This document shows, in pieces, positions 1-8,656 of a stretch of 64,000 bases of DNA; the first letter of the stretch is position 1, and the number at the start of each line of letters is the position of its first letter. The notes beneath the pieces are model-generated. The model made no database searches. It saw nothing but the letters and a program-made list of their open reading frames with translations, and had not been told where the DNA came from. The stretch is from Volutella citrinella (Eukaryota; Ascomycota; Sordariomycetes; Hypocreales; Nectriaceae), in the NCBI GenBank assembly GCA_034401135.1, contig JAWZSP010000001.1, positions 186,001 through 250,000 on the forward strand. The letters are read 5' to 3'. A program made the translations under genes and the position numbers.

Positions 1-1
1 T

Positions 2-488
2 ATGCTGATATGTCACGGCATAACAGTGACGATGCAGCGAAATGCGCGAAAGGAATTCAGATTCTCCGACGGGACCGTCATTCCGGCCGGCTCGAAACTG
101 GGGGCACCCAGCTTGATCCTTCACCGAGACCCAGAAGTCTACAGTGACCCCGATGTCTTTGACGGGTTTCGATTTTGCCGTCCTGAGTACGAGGACAAGA
201 AGGAGAGAATGCCCGTCAACACCACCAACAACTACTTTGTTTTTGGGCATGGTAGACACCCTTGGTAAGATTTCTGGCATGATACCTGTAGTGAGCAGAA
301 GTGGGCTAACACGCGACAGTCCCGGCCGGTATCTTGCAGTTCATGAGATGAAGCTGATGTTTTGCATTCTGCTACTCAACTATGACTTCAAGCTGGCTCC
401 AGGGAAGGCACCGCAGCCGTGGTTTCTTGGTACCATGTCTATTACGGACACTGAATTGGAGGTGTTGTTCAAGAAGCGGGACGCTTGA
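2..488 (+). CDS. Cytochrome P450, C-terminal part (5' end outside window)
   Basis: Partial gene: exons 2-264 and 320-488, with an intron at 265-319 that splits the codon of the haem-ligand cysteine. The joined reading gives FGHGRHPCPGR, the haem-binding signature, followed by a helix L beginning YLAVHEMKL. Upstream are the beta-region and the PERF-equivalent stretch (RDPEVYSDPDVFDGFRF) that fungal microsomal P450s carry before the haem loop. The style resembles ent-kaurene-oxidase-like fungal P450s that act in secondary metabolism; the substrate cannot be read from this fragment. The N-terminal anchor, I-helix and ExxR lie left of the window, so position 2 is not a true start. It runs toward an SDR on the opposite strand. 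Confidence 0.88.
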
Positions 489-671
489 ATTATAGGATAT
501 TCGGCAAGTCTAGGATGCTGGGGCCGTATGCACTGATTGAATGCCCTGGAGGCGGTGCATGGGGGAAGATGTGTGAGAGAACTACGAGTGCCACAGGAAT
601 GAATCAATAAGAAAAATGGTGTTGAACTTCATATTCAGGGCTCAATGTTCTCTTCAACTAAAATTGAAAGC

Positions 672-1535
672 TCACACATCTAGAAGATGCTTGGAAGACT
701 CGTTGATAACAGGATCCTCTTGATTAGCCAAGAACTGCACCCGTTGTGCGACGGCGCTCTGCGTCATGTCTGGCTGAGAAGACACCCAAAACTTGCCCTC
801 TGCGATTTGTGTCATCATTGTCCTACACCCCTCTTCGAGATCCATGCCGTATGATTCCATCATTTGCTTCATTCTCTGCCGGTAGACAGAACCGCTAGCT
901 TGCTCAACCCCTGCTCCTTCTCCAGCTCCAAAGATGTTCGTCTTGAGCATGCCTGGGATGACGGAACAGACGTGCACTTGGGGAGCCTTCATCTGCATCT
1001 CGAGGAACAGGCCCTCAGAAAAAGCTTGGACTGCGTGTTTGGTGACGATGTAGGCGGTCTGGGTGGGAAACACACTAAATCCGCCGATACTGGCAAGATT
1101 GGCAATCCAGCACTCCTCTCCTTGGCCTATCATGCGCGGAGCAAAAGCTCTGACGCCATGGATGACGCCCTTGATGTTGATGTCTAGAGTTGCATCCCAT
1201 CTCTCGGCGGGTATTTCCCACGAGAAACCGAGCGTCTCGATGCCAGCGTTGTTGATAAGTAGGCGGACTTTGCCATAGCGGGTAAACACGTCATCGGCCA
1301 GGGCATCTAGCTCAGAAGGTTTGGAGACATCGACCACCTTGTGTTCGGCTTTTCCTCCATCCTGGCGAATAGAAGCAGCGACAGCCTCGGCGCGTGAGGC
1401 AGACACGTCCGTCACCACGACGGTCATGCCCAGTTGTGCGGCTCGGCGAGCGAATGCAGATCCGATACCAGATCCAGCACCCGTGATGACGGCTACGCCT
1501 CCATGGAGCTTCTTCTCGGAATCAGTGGGGTTCAT
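672..1535 (-). CDS. Short-chain dehydrogenase/reductase, 287 aa
   Basis: Single-exon classical SDR. The cofactor motif TGAGSGIG is at residues 18-25, NNAG at 95-98, and the catalytic Ser149, Tyr162 and Lys166 are all present (TAYIVTK). Asp43 at the end of beta-2 (VVVTDVS) suggests a preference for NAD(H), which is inference. I chose the ATG at 1533-1535 because the Rossmann fold begins a few residues later; an upstream in-frame ATG at 1697 would add 54 residues with no SDR character. The role is probably oxidation or reduction of a hydroxyl/keto group in the pathway formed with the neighbouring P450, EthD protein and monooxygenase. A TGAGTCA site lies 194 bp upstream. Confidence 0.92.
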   Translation of the reverse strand: MNPTDSEKKLHGGVAVITGAGSGIGSAFARRAAQLGMTVVVTDVSASRAEAVAASIRQDGGKAEHKVVDVSKPSELDALADDVFTRYGKVRLLINNAGIETLGFSWEIPAERWDATLDINIKGVIHGVRAFAPRMIGQGEECWIANLASIGGFSVFPTQTAYIVTKHAVQAFSEGLFLEMQMKAPQVHVCSVIPGMLKTNIFGAGEGAGVEQASGSVYRQRMKQMMESYGMDLEEGCRTMMTQIAEGKFWVSSQPDMTQSAVAQRVQFLANQEDPVINESSKHLLDV

Positions 1536-1875
1536 GTTGAAGTTTGTGGGATAATATGGTGGCCACAGGTGAGGATGGTGGGGAGAGTGGCAGAATAGCC
1601 TGAAAGGGACAATGAGGATATCACCAAGCAGACATGTGCGCGGAGGGAGTTGATTTATCCTAAGATATTGCATTGTGTTTAATAGATCGTGTTCCACAAT
1701 TCCACATTGGAGACTGACACAGCCAACCTGAGTCAGCCCAACGACCCCAAACTGTCATTACATGCAACTGCTGCAAGTCCCATCACTCCCATGGTCAAGG
1801 CAAATCCTCCGTTGATGCAAGCTGAGAACTCAGAAACATGGTCACGGCATTCCCTTGGTGATGAGAAGACGCAAG
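1536..1875 (-). promoter_or_regulatory. Upstream region of the SDR, with TGAGTCA
   Basis: This gap between the EthD-gene stop and the SDR start holds the SDR promoter. An exact TGAGTCA, the consensus of AP-1/Gcn4-like bZIP factors, is at 1729-1735. Function is inferred from the motif only. Confidence 0.4.
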
Positions 1876-2262
1876 TCATTCCCGTCGCGTCTCGCAACGT
1901 TCGCCAACCACGACAACAGCCGGCGGCTTGCTCAAGTCCAAGAACGCCGCACAGTCTTGGCCAACCCTAGGCGCAATGTCGGATCTGCTGAGGAGGTTGG
2001 AAAACTCTTGAAAGGCCTGCTGGCTCTCAAAGACCATTTCAGTCACGGCATCGCAGCTGGTTTGTAGATCTGCGTTTCCATCGTTGTGATCCGCCGTGCC
2101 AGAATTGGCTGCAGAGACGTATTGTCGTATATGGGCCAGCGGAAATAGAGCACCGCCAATCTCTTTCATCAGTGGCACATGAGTGTTCTCGTAGTGGTCG
2201 CGGAATGCAGCAGGTGACATGCCTGGCTTGCGGTAGATGAACATGATGACGCTGAAAGACAT
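1876..2262 (-). CDS. EthD-domain protein, 128 aa
   Basis: Small intronless protein opening MSFSVIMFIYRKPGMSP, then FRDHYENTHVPLMKEIGG. The R-K-P-G-M-s-...-F-x-x-H-Y-e-x-x-H-v-P pattern is the hallmark of the EthD (dimeric alpha/beta barrel) family. In fungal polyketide clusters such proteins act as dehydratases or decarboxylases on aromatic intermediates (family knowledge); the reaction here is not known. I chose the ATG at 2260-2262 because the beta-1 strand follows at once; an in-frame ATG nine codons upstream (2289) is possible. It is head-to-head with the beta-lactamase-like gene across 313 bp. Confidence 0.82.
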   Translation of the reverse strand: MSFSVIMFIYRKPGMSPAAFRDHYENTHVPLMKEIGGALFPLAHIRQYVSAANSGTADHNDGNADLQTSCDAVTEMVFESQQAFQEFSNLLSRSDIAPRVGQDCAAFLDLSKPPAVVVVGERCETRRE

Positions 2263-2575
2263 TGTGAATCTGTGATGGGCAGAGGCCAAGCAGGTAGTCA
2301 GAATGGTTGGATATCTGGAGAATGCTGGAGATGGAGGGGCATCACATCACGGTATTCAACTCGGGGATCAACTAATTACCCCAAGAGTGGGGTGTGTTCC
2401 GTCCCGTGGATGCGTAGACATCTGGTTGACTGGGCCGGGAGGGGTGAGTCAGTCTAGCCATGTCAGCCAACTGGGCAGGATTTCTAAAAGGCCAAGGGAT
2501 GAAGCCACTGGATAGTGGGAGACCCGAGTGATTTGAAAGCATTCCTTTTGCTTGTGACACAGATTACCACGAACA
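2263..2575. promoter_or_regulatory. Divergent promoter, EthD gene / beta-lactamase-like gene
   Basis: A 313-bp intergenic region serving two divergent genes. It contains TGAGTCA at 2445-2451, the same heptamer as upstream of the SDR. A bZIP-like regulator is encoded 1.8 kb away, so co-regulation is a reasonable inference. Confidence 0.45.
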
Positions 2576-3733
2576 ATGCAGAACGAAAAACACCGAGTCC
2601 TTGTCCAGCAAGCCCTCGCCCGCTCCGTGGAGCTTGGTGAGATTGGCATATCCGTGGCTGCGTATCACCGAGGCGAGCTCATTGTCGACGCCATAGCGGG
2701 TGTGACAGACTCGCAAACCAAGAAGCCAGTTGACTCCAAGACACTGTTCCCAATCTTCTCCGTCACAAAGGGTGTCACGGCGCTGGCAGTACACATCCAG
2801 GCGGAGCGAGGGCTTATCGACACCACTGCGCCTGTCAGCCGCTACTGGCCCGAGTATGCGGCCCATGGCAAGGAGAACACGACAGTCGAGGATGTTCTAT
2901 CGCACCGCGCGGGAATCCCGCAGATGCCGGCGACGACGCCCGAGGAGATGGCCGACTGGGAGTGGATGGTCGCTCGAATCGCTGAGCAGAAGCCCCTGTT
3001 TGAGCCGGGAAAGCACAATGCCTACCACGTCCTCGTCTGGGGGTGGATTGCCGGAGAGCTGGTGCGGCGAACCGATCCTGCGCACCGGCCCTTTGAAGTC
3101 TTTGTGCGCGACGAGATCTGTACGCCTCTGGGAATTACCGACTGGCACCTCGGTGTCGCCGACGAGCACCTCGACCGAGTCGCGACACTGTACGGAGGCG
3201 ACAGTTTTGGCATGGACGACATCTACGGCGTGAACCCGCCTGGCGTCTTCCCCGGCGGCAAGATCCACAACCAGCGCGCGATGCAGCAGGCCGTGGACCC
3301 AGGAGCAGGCGGCATCGCCACGGCAGCCAGTGTCGCACGCATATTTGCCCTCGTCGCCGAGGGTGGCGCTCTCGACGGCATCCGACTACTGAGCCCCGAG
3401 CGGACGGCCGGTCTTGTCAGGCTGAGACAGGGCGCACACGACCAGGACAAGGTGCTCCCGATCCCGGTATGGTTCGGGGCCGCGGGCTTCTGGCTGGGCG
3501 GCGAGTCTGGCGTGTCTGATGCACTCGTGGGAAACCATAGGGACATTGTCTACAGCCCTGGCGCGGGAGGGTCGATGGCGTGGGCGGATTTGCGAGACAG
3601 GCTGGCAGTGTCCATTTGCCATAACAATATGGATACGGTGGCCGTGGTGGATCCGGAGAGGACGTTTGCTCCCATTGTGAGGGCCATTCGCGAGATTGTT
3701 GCGGAGAGGGAGGCAGCCGGCGGAGGTCAATAA
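2576..3733 (+). CDS. Serine beta-lactamase-like hydrolase/transesterase, 385 aa
   Basis: Intronless member of the serine beta-lactamase / class C esterase fold. The nucleophile motif S-V-T-K is at residues 62-65 (FPIFSVTKG), and the Tyr motif is near residue 150 (AYHVLVWGWIAGELVRR), spaced as in LACTB- and EstB-type enzymes. A glycine-rich stretch (SPGAGGSMAW) and HNN near the C-terminus form the far side of the pocket. No signal peptide is seen, so it is probably cytosolic. In fungal clusters this fold includes acyltransferases such as the statin side-chain transesterases and also simple esterases; which applies here is open. It is divergent from the EthD gene. Confidence 0.88.
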   Translation: MQNEKHRVLVQQALARSVELGEIGISVAAYHRGELIVDAIAGVTDSQTKKPVDSKTLFPIFSVTKGVTALAVHIQAERGLIDTTAPVSRYWPEYAAHGKENTTVEDVLSHRAGIPQMPATTPEEMADWEWMVARIAEQKPLFEPGKHNAYHVLVWGWIAGELVRRTDPAHRPFEVFVRDEICTPLGITDWHLGVADEHLDRVATLYGGDSFGMDDIYGVNPPGVFPGGKIHNQRAMQQAVDPGAGGIATAASVARIFALVAEGGALDGIRLLSPERTAGLVRLRQGAHDQDKVLPIPVWFGAAGFWLGGESGVSDALVGNHRDIVYSPGAGGSMAWADLRDRLAVSICHNNMDTVAVVDPERTFAPIVRAIREIVAEREAAGGGQ

Positions 3734-4277
3734 GTAGAGCACACCTGAATATCTCTGGCACTCTATTGTTGTGGACGCTTGGGGTGTACCAGTATTTATT
3801 AGATGGCAAATGCCAGAGCTCAACGTGTCTTTCAATGCTCCAACATCTAAGTATCCCGTCCTCAAGCAGTCCTTGAAGATGACGGAAATTCCCAATGCGG
3901 GGCCATGGTATTGCTTGGAATAGCCCTTCTCGCTCTCGACCTCGTTCTCGTTCCCTCCCTCTGAAACTCGGATTCTGCGCTAGATCAGCTGCCCCACTGT
4001 TAGTGCGGGGGAATGGTCCAAATGAGCCAGGCGTCGTCACCCTTGTCTGGGGAAGCAGGGGTGTGCCGCAGCCATCTCGGTTGTCGGATGCAAAGCGACG
4101 CGAATGTCCCGAATCCGAGATGAGTGTCTGCTCTTGGGCATCTGCCGCTTGATGCGGGGTCAATCTCAAGCAAGCAAGCAAGCACCCAGAGGTAACATCG
4201 TCAATCTTCGTCACCAGTCGTTGAGCAGTCAGTCAGTCAATCCCACTCTTGACAGAGCCCATCATCAGCTGCATTCC
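3734..4277 (+). promoter_or_regulatory. Upstream region of the bZIP-like regulator
   Basis: A 544-bp gap with a CT-rich tract at about 3928-3963 and a run of AGTCAGTCAGTCAA around 4228-4241. An in-frame upstream ATG at 4104 exists but gives a low-complexity leader, so I treat this stretch as promoter/5' UTR. Confidence 0.35.
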
Positions 4278-5883
4278 ATGGCTTCACCCAGCGGCTCCGA
4301 CCGTACGCGCGGCAGCACCACTCTACCCGTGGATGATGGGCCACAGCAGCCGTCCAAGGCTGAAACCCGTCGGGCAAGAAAACGGGTGACGAACAGAAAC
4401 TCGCAGCGACAGCACCGCCAGCGACAGCGCGCCTACGTGCGCCAGCTGGAAGAAACCGTTGAATCCTTCAAGTCCAGTCTCGCCGAGCCCAGCACTAGCG
4501 AGACTGCAGCGCTGCTCAAGGAGCACGACAGGTTGCGCGCCAGGTGCCGAGAACTCGAGGCCGCGATGCTCCGCATTCGAGGCATGGCCGAAGCTGTGTC
4601 TGGTGATGATGGCCGCCCAGCAGCTTCGACTGTCGACGGAACCGACCCGCGGCAGGGCCAGCATGCTGACAGCGTAGCTTCAGGCTCATCCACTGACCCA
4701 TTGGACCTCCGGGATCCAGTGATGCTGCCGCCGGACGGCCAGCGCGACCACCAAGACCCGCAGTCCACAACGGCGCCATCGCATGACCCCCACATTGGCA
4801 GCGCAGCCTTGCCCTATGGCCTGGATTACCTGGACCTTTCTGCATGCGGTCCTGACTCATCAGACGAGTTTCTCCCACTATCCATCGGGTTGGCTGATGG
4901 AGAGGCACGGTCGATTCCGCCAATCCCACCAGCGGAGCCCGAGTCTACCACCGAGTCCAGCGCCGCCAGAGATGTTGACGTTGACGAGAGCCTCGAACGC
5001 TGCATCACTGGGATCCTCGACGGCACAGCCATGGGACTGGAACTGCTACCAAACTCACTCGCTAGGATCGGCCCTCCGGCCTCGGGGATGCTCAAGCTGT
5101 CGCATACCCACCCACTGACACTCGGCGATGCCAGCAACCCGCCAGACATGCTCTTCTCTGCCAGCGACTTGGGTGAGTGGGACAAGGCCATCGTGAAGAT
5201 GGTCAATGAGGCTCGGGTCCAATACCGGTCAGGACTCTTCCCGAACAGCGACCCATCTCTTCGAAATCTCTTGTCTAACCACTCGACCGACGTCTTGGCA
5301 ACCCGTCTGTACCACTTGGTCACCTCGTTTGGCCAGATACCCCTCCATCTGCTGCTTTCTATCTTCTGGGTACAGTATTTGCTACTTCGTGTTCGTCTCA
5401 CTAGCCCTCTAATTGTGACAGTCGAGCATCGTGATAGACTAACTACCTGATAGTGGTATGTCCTCGGGACAGCCCTAGATTATCTCCGCATCCCCGAATT
5501 CATGAGACCCACGAGCCTGGAAATGCGTCTTCCGCATCGGCCTTGCATTGGCATGTTAGTATGGTACAGTCACTCCGCCATGATGCTCGGTTCACCGACG
5601 TGTGCAGAGGGCTAATATGTGGATTCATCACTCATACAGGCCCGATGTACGCCGCATGCTGGTCCGAGATGCGGGCAGTCTCGACCCTGAAAGTATTGGC
5701 ATCGAGCTCATGTCGCATATGAACACACACTGGACGCCTTCGGCCTATGTCACCTCAGAACTCATCGGCAGCACTGATGTCTACGCCATCATTGAGAAGC
5801 AGTCATGTGAATTTGAGTCTTGGAAGGTGGACACGTCGTTTAAGCATAAGCACAAGGGCTTCGTGAATTGTGTTCTAGGGTGA
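4278..5883 (+). CDS. bZIP-like transcription factor with DUF3425-type C-terminus, 490 aa
   Basis: Exons 4278-5369, 5454-5558 and 5608-5883; the first intron carries a clear CTAAC branch site. Residues 31-51 form a bZIP basic region (NRNSQRQHRQRQR), followed by a leucine-rich coiled coil from about residue 57. The usual fungal NxxAQxxFR core reads N-R-N-S-Q-R-Q-H-R. The C-terminal third (IPEFMRPTSLEMRLPHRP, later WIHHSYRPDVRRMLVRDAG) resembles the DUF3425 region found behind such basic regions in filamentous fungi. These proteins often regulate adjacent secondary-metabolite genes (family knowledge). Two TGAGTCA sites in neighbouring promoters make it a plausible local regulator. Confidence 0.85.
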
Positions 5884-6296
5884 ATTGAAGGCCTGTAGGG
5901 CCTACACATGATGTTAGAAATTTGATGAATGAAATGAGATACCGCCATAGTTTATGTGTCAAAATGTCAACCAACCACTTCAGTGTCTATGAACATTATT
6001 GCTGTCTGAGGCATGAAACCGACGCAATTAGTAACTTATGCTTGGCCATTGGCTCAACCTCGGTCACGTTGGACTAACGCTAGATGCAACACACTGCCGG
6101 TGAGCGTGCGGGGTGGGTTAGGTGCCCGTGTCAGGAAAGCTGACATGCCGGGGCAGTCGGGCTAGTCCGCTTGCCAACCGCACCCCTCAACGGGACATGG
6201 GTACGGCATGCATGATAATAAAGTGGCGCCTCTTCCGTCCATTGCTTGTGTTCGCTTCGAGATACCAGACTGCTTTGTGCACTTGTATGAATAACC
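5884..6296 (+). promoter_or_regulatory. Upstream region of the 217-aa barrel protein
   Basis: A 413-bp gap holding the terminator side of the bZIP-like gene and the promoter of the next gene. No TGAGTCA is present. Nothing else is recognisable. Confidence 0.3.
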
Positions 6297-6950
6297 ATGG
6301 CCTCTATTGAACAGATGACAGCCTATGCGGCCCAGCTCGAGGTCGCTACCCCTCAAGACGCCAAGAACAAGCGAGTCACCGAAGTCTGCGTCTTCAAGCT
6401 TCTCCCGGAATATGAGAATAATCACGATGCTGTCTTGGCCGAGTTCAACGCAAACATGGTTGTCAATTGCAAGCCAGGAACTGTTCATGCCAAGGGCATA
6501 CGCAAAATTGCTTGGGGATTTTCCTCCAACGACCCAAGCACATTCGTGTGGATGCTCGATTGGGAGCGCATCCAAGATCACTGGGAGTTTTGGAAAACAG
6601 AGGGCTTTCCACCCGTCATTGGGACCATCACAAAGCTCTTCCAACCTGGCCGACCTCTGGTGAGGCATTATGATTTTGATGGAGATGGGATGCTCGACAG
6701 TCAATACCGCTTTGCTCGACTCATTGTCATGGACGATGGGGACGAAGGAAGACAGAAGAACCATGCAAGGCAGCTTCTGGTGTCCAAGGGAGGGGCGAAG
6801 CAGGCCAGGCAGGGGTATGCTGTTGATATCAACGAAACGTCTTGGTGGTGCTCGCTTTGGGGATACGACACTGAGGGAGACGCATTGGCGGATAATGTGC
6901 CCGTGCCTGAGGGATCCGAGTCTCATGTCCTTGAACTTAGCTATGCTTGA
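6297..6950 (+). CDS. Hypothetical protein, dimeric alpha/beta-barrel-like, 217 aa
   Basis: Intronless, with a strong start context (ACCATGG). Not firmly recognised. The first half (RVTEVCVFKLLPEYENNHDA, then GIRKIAWGFSSNDPSTFVWM and a W-rich helix) has the strand-helix-strand rhythm of antibiotic-biosynthesis-monooxygenase / EthD-type dimeric barrels, and the second half may repeat it (YRFARLIVMDDGDE). No signal peptide or membrane segment is seen. Its position between the bZIP-like regulator and the hydrolase/BVMO pair suggests a tailoring or chaperone-like role in the same pathway; that is inference from context. The fold assignment would need a profile search. Confidence 0.7.
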   Translation: MASIEQMTAYAAQLEVATPQDAKNKRVTEVCVFKLLPEYENNHDAVLAEFNANMVVNCKPGTVHAKGIRKIAWGFSSNDPSTFVWMLDWERIQDHWEFWKTEGFPPVIGTITKLFQPGRPLVRHYDFDGDGMLDSQYRFARLIVMDDGDEGRQKNHARQLLVSKGGAKQARQGYAVDINETSWWCSLWGYDTEGDALADNVPVPEGSESHVLELSYA

Positions 6951-7090
6951 TATTAGGAAATTGAATGACGCGTTCATTCTAAGCCAACACTAAGAGACTT
7001 GAGTTGGGTTCAATCTAAACAGCCAGAGCTGGACTTATCACAAGAGGAATTAAACTAAGTAACAACAGACTCTTGGTGCTCCACCCAGTA

Positions 7091-8195
7091 TCACTTCGCA
7101 AAGCTCTCCTCCAAGGCCCTGCCCACCTGTCTCCAGCAGTCTTCCACATCCTCCTTACGGTAGTCCTTGTTGCCCTCCTTGTAGTGGCTGAAGCCATGGA
7201 TAGCCTCTGGATACTCCACCTCTAGTACATTGACGCCGCTGTCCCTGAGCTTTGCGGCATATCTTTGCGCTTCCACCTTGAGGCAGTCCTTGCCCGCAGT
7301 GATGATCAGAGTCCTTGGAGGCTGCAGCACCTTCAATAGCTCAACATCGGCCACCAGCGGAGCCACAAATACTTGCGCTTTTTCAATGTATGGGGGCAAG
7401 TATGACGCCTCCATCATTGTGGCTGCCCAGGAAGGCAAGCTCAGAGCTCGAGCACTGTCATCGCAGTCATTTAGCCTCTCGTCGTAGCTTCGCGTCTGAT
7501 CAACACTCGGGTAGATGAGAATCTGGATAGCTTGGTGGAAGTTTCGAGGCAATCCTTGACTGAACGAAGAGCAAGGTCCTTCGTCAAAGGAGAGGATCAA
7601 TGACAGACTAGCCGTCAAGTTGCCTCCCGCGGAATTTCCCATGATGGCAACCCGCGAGGGATCGATTCTTACTCCAAGCAAAAGCGATGCATCCGGATCG
7701 AGTGCCCATTTAATCACCTGGTATTGTTGAAGAAGCGCGTGTGGGTAAGGATATCGCGGGGCTTTGGCGTAGTCGGTAGATATAACGACTATACCGAGCT
7801 GCCCATTGATCTCGTCAGCTTTGCTTCTTCAGATGTTGGTAAAGTGATGTTTGGGTGCCTAGGCTTTTACTCACATTGTCACAGAGCATTCGGTCAATGT
7901 GCTCTCCATCCGATGGCTGACCTAGCACAAAGCCTCCCCCTTCGAGAACAAAAAGAATCGCATGTGATTGAGATGCATTTACTGCCTTTGGGATGCATAC
8001 CGAGATGCTGACACTGCCTTCGCCCAAGCCTGGTGTCGGAATTGATAGGACCTGGTCAAACGACTGTCCAGATCCCGTCATGCTGGCCACAGCTTTTCTC
8101 AACAGCCAGGCTACAGTGTGGAGATAGACTCTGTAAAAGAAGCCATAATCTGGGCCAGTAGTCACCTCTGGCGGGCGGATCTCCTTCTGAGGCAT
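7091..8195 (-). CDS. HSL-type alpha/beta hydrolase with altered oxyanion motif, 350 aa
   Basis: Exons 7871-8195 and 7091-7818 (minus strand; 52-nt intron with donor GTAAAA, the weakest junction in this annotation). Residues 120-134 (VISTDYAKAPRYPYP) and the elbow GNSAGG (nucleophile Ser171) mark the alpha/beta-hydrolase-3 / hormone-sensitive-lipase family; the acid (GKDCLKVE) and His (AIHGFSHY) follow in order. The family oxyanion motif HGGG here reads E85-GGG. Start at 8195 is the first ATG that gives the family N-terminus; a further upstream exon cannot be excluded. It is divergent from the Baeyer-Villiger monooxygenase, and a hydrolase beside a BVMO would suit opening of the ester or lactone product (inference). 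Confidence 0.8.
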
Positions 8196-8656
8196 GTGTA
8201 GGGGCTTGAGCCTTGGTCAAATGAATATGCTGGTGGTATCGAGTGTATGTCGTGATGGTTGTTCGAGTGCCGCCTGGGAATGTGTATAGAGGTCGAGAAG
8301 TCGGCACAGACACCCTGACACTCGGGTTTCCATCCATCCAACTTGGCCTGGCTTCCAGATTCGGTCGTGGGAGCTGACGGTCCAGCCAACCCCGCCAGAG
8401 GCTGACTCCACTAAGCTGACAGTTCCAGGCAGAACAACAGGGTCGCCAAACAAGCTTACTGACTGTATGGTACGATACATGTGCTTTTGGAATTTGAATT
8501 CACGCTGAGAATCTTATGCGAAAGAGACTATAAAACTCAAAGGAGCTTTGAATCTCAAGGTGCAGCGCAATCAAGGCTTGAACAAACCAGTCTGTCCAGA
8601 TTTACTTACACCACGCTAAATCCCCCCAAAAAAAAACCCAATCCACAGGCTACATT
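8196..8656. promoter_or_regulatory. Divergent promoter, hydrolase / Baeyer-Villiger monooxygenase
   Basis: A 461-bp shared upstream region. TGACT-type half sites occur (for example near 8410 and 8460) but no full TGAGTCA. A short A-tract is at about 8628-8636 just before the BVMO start. Confidence 0.4.
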
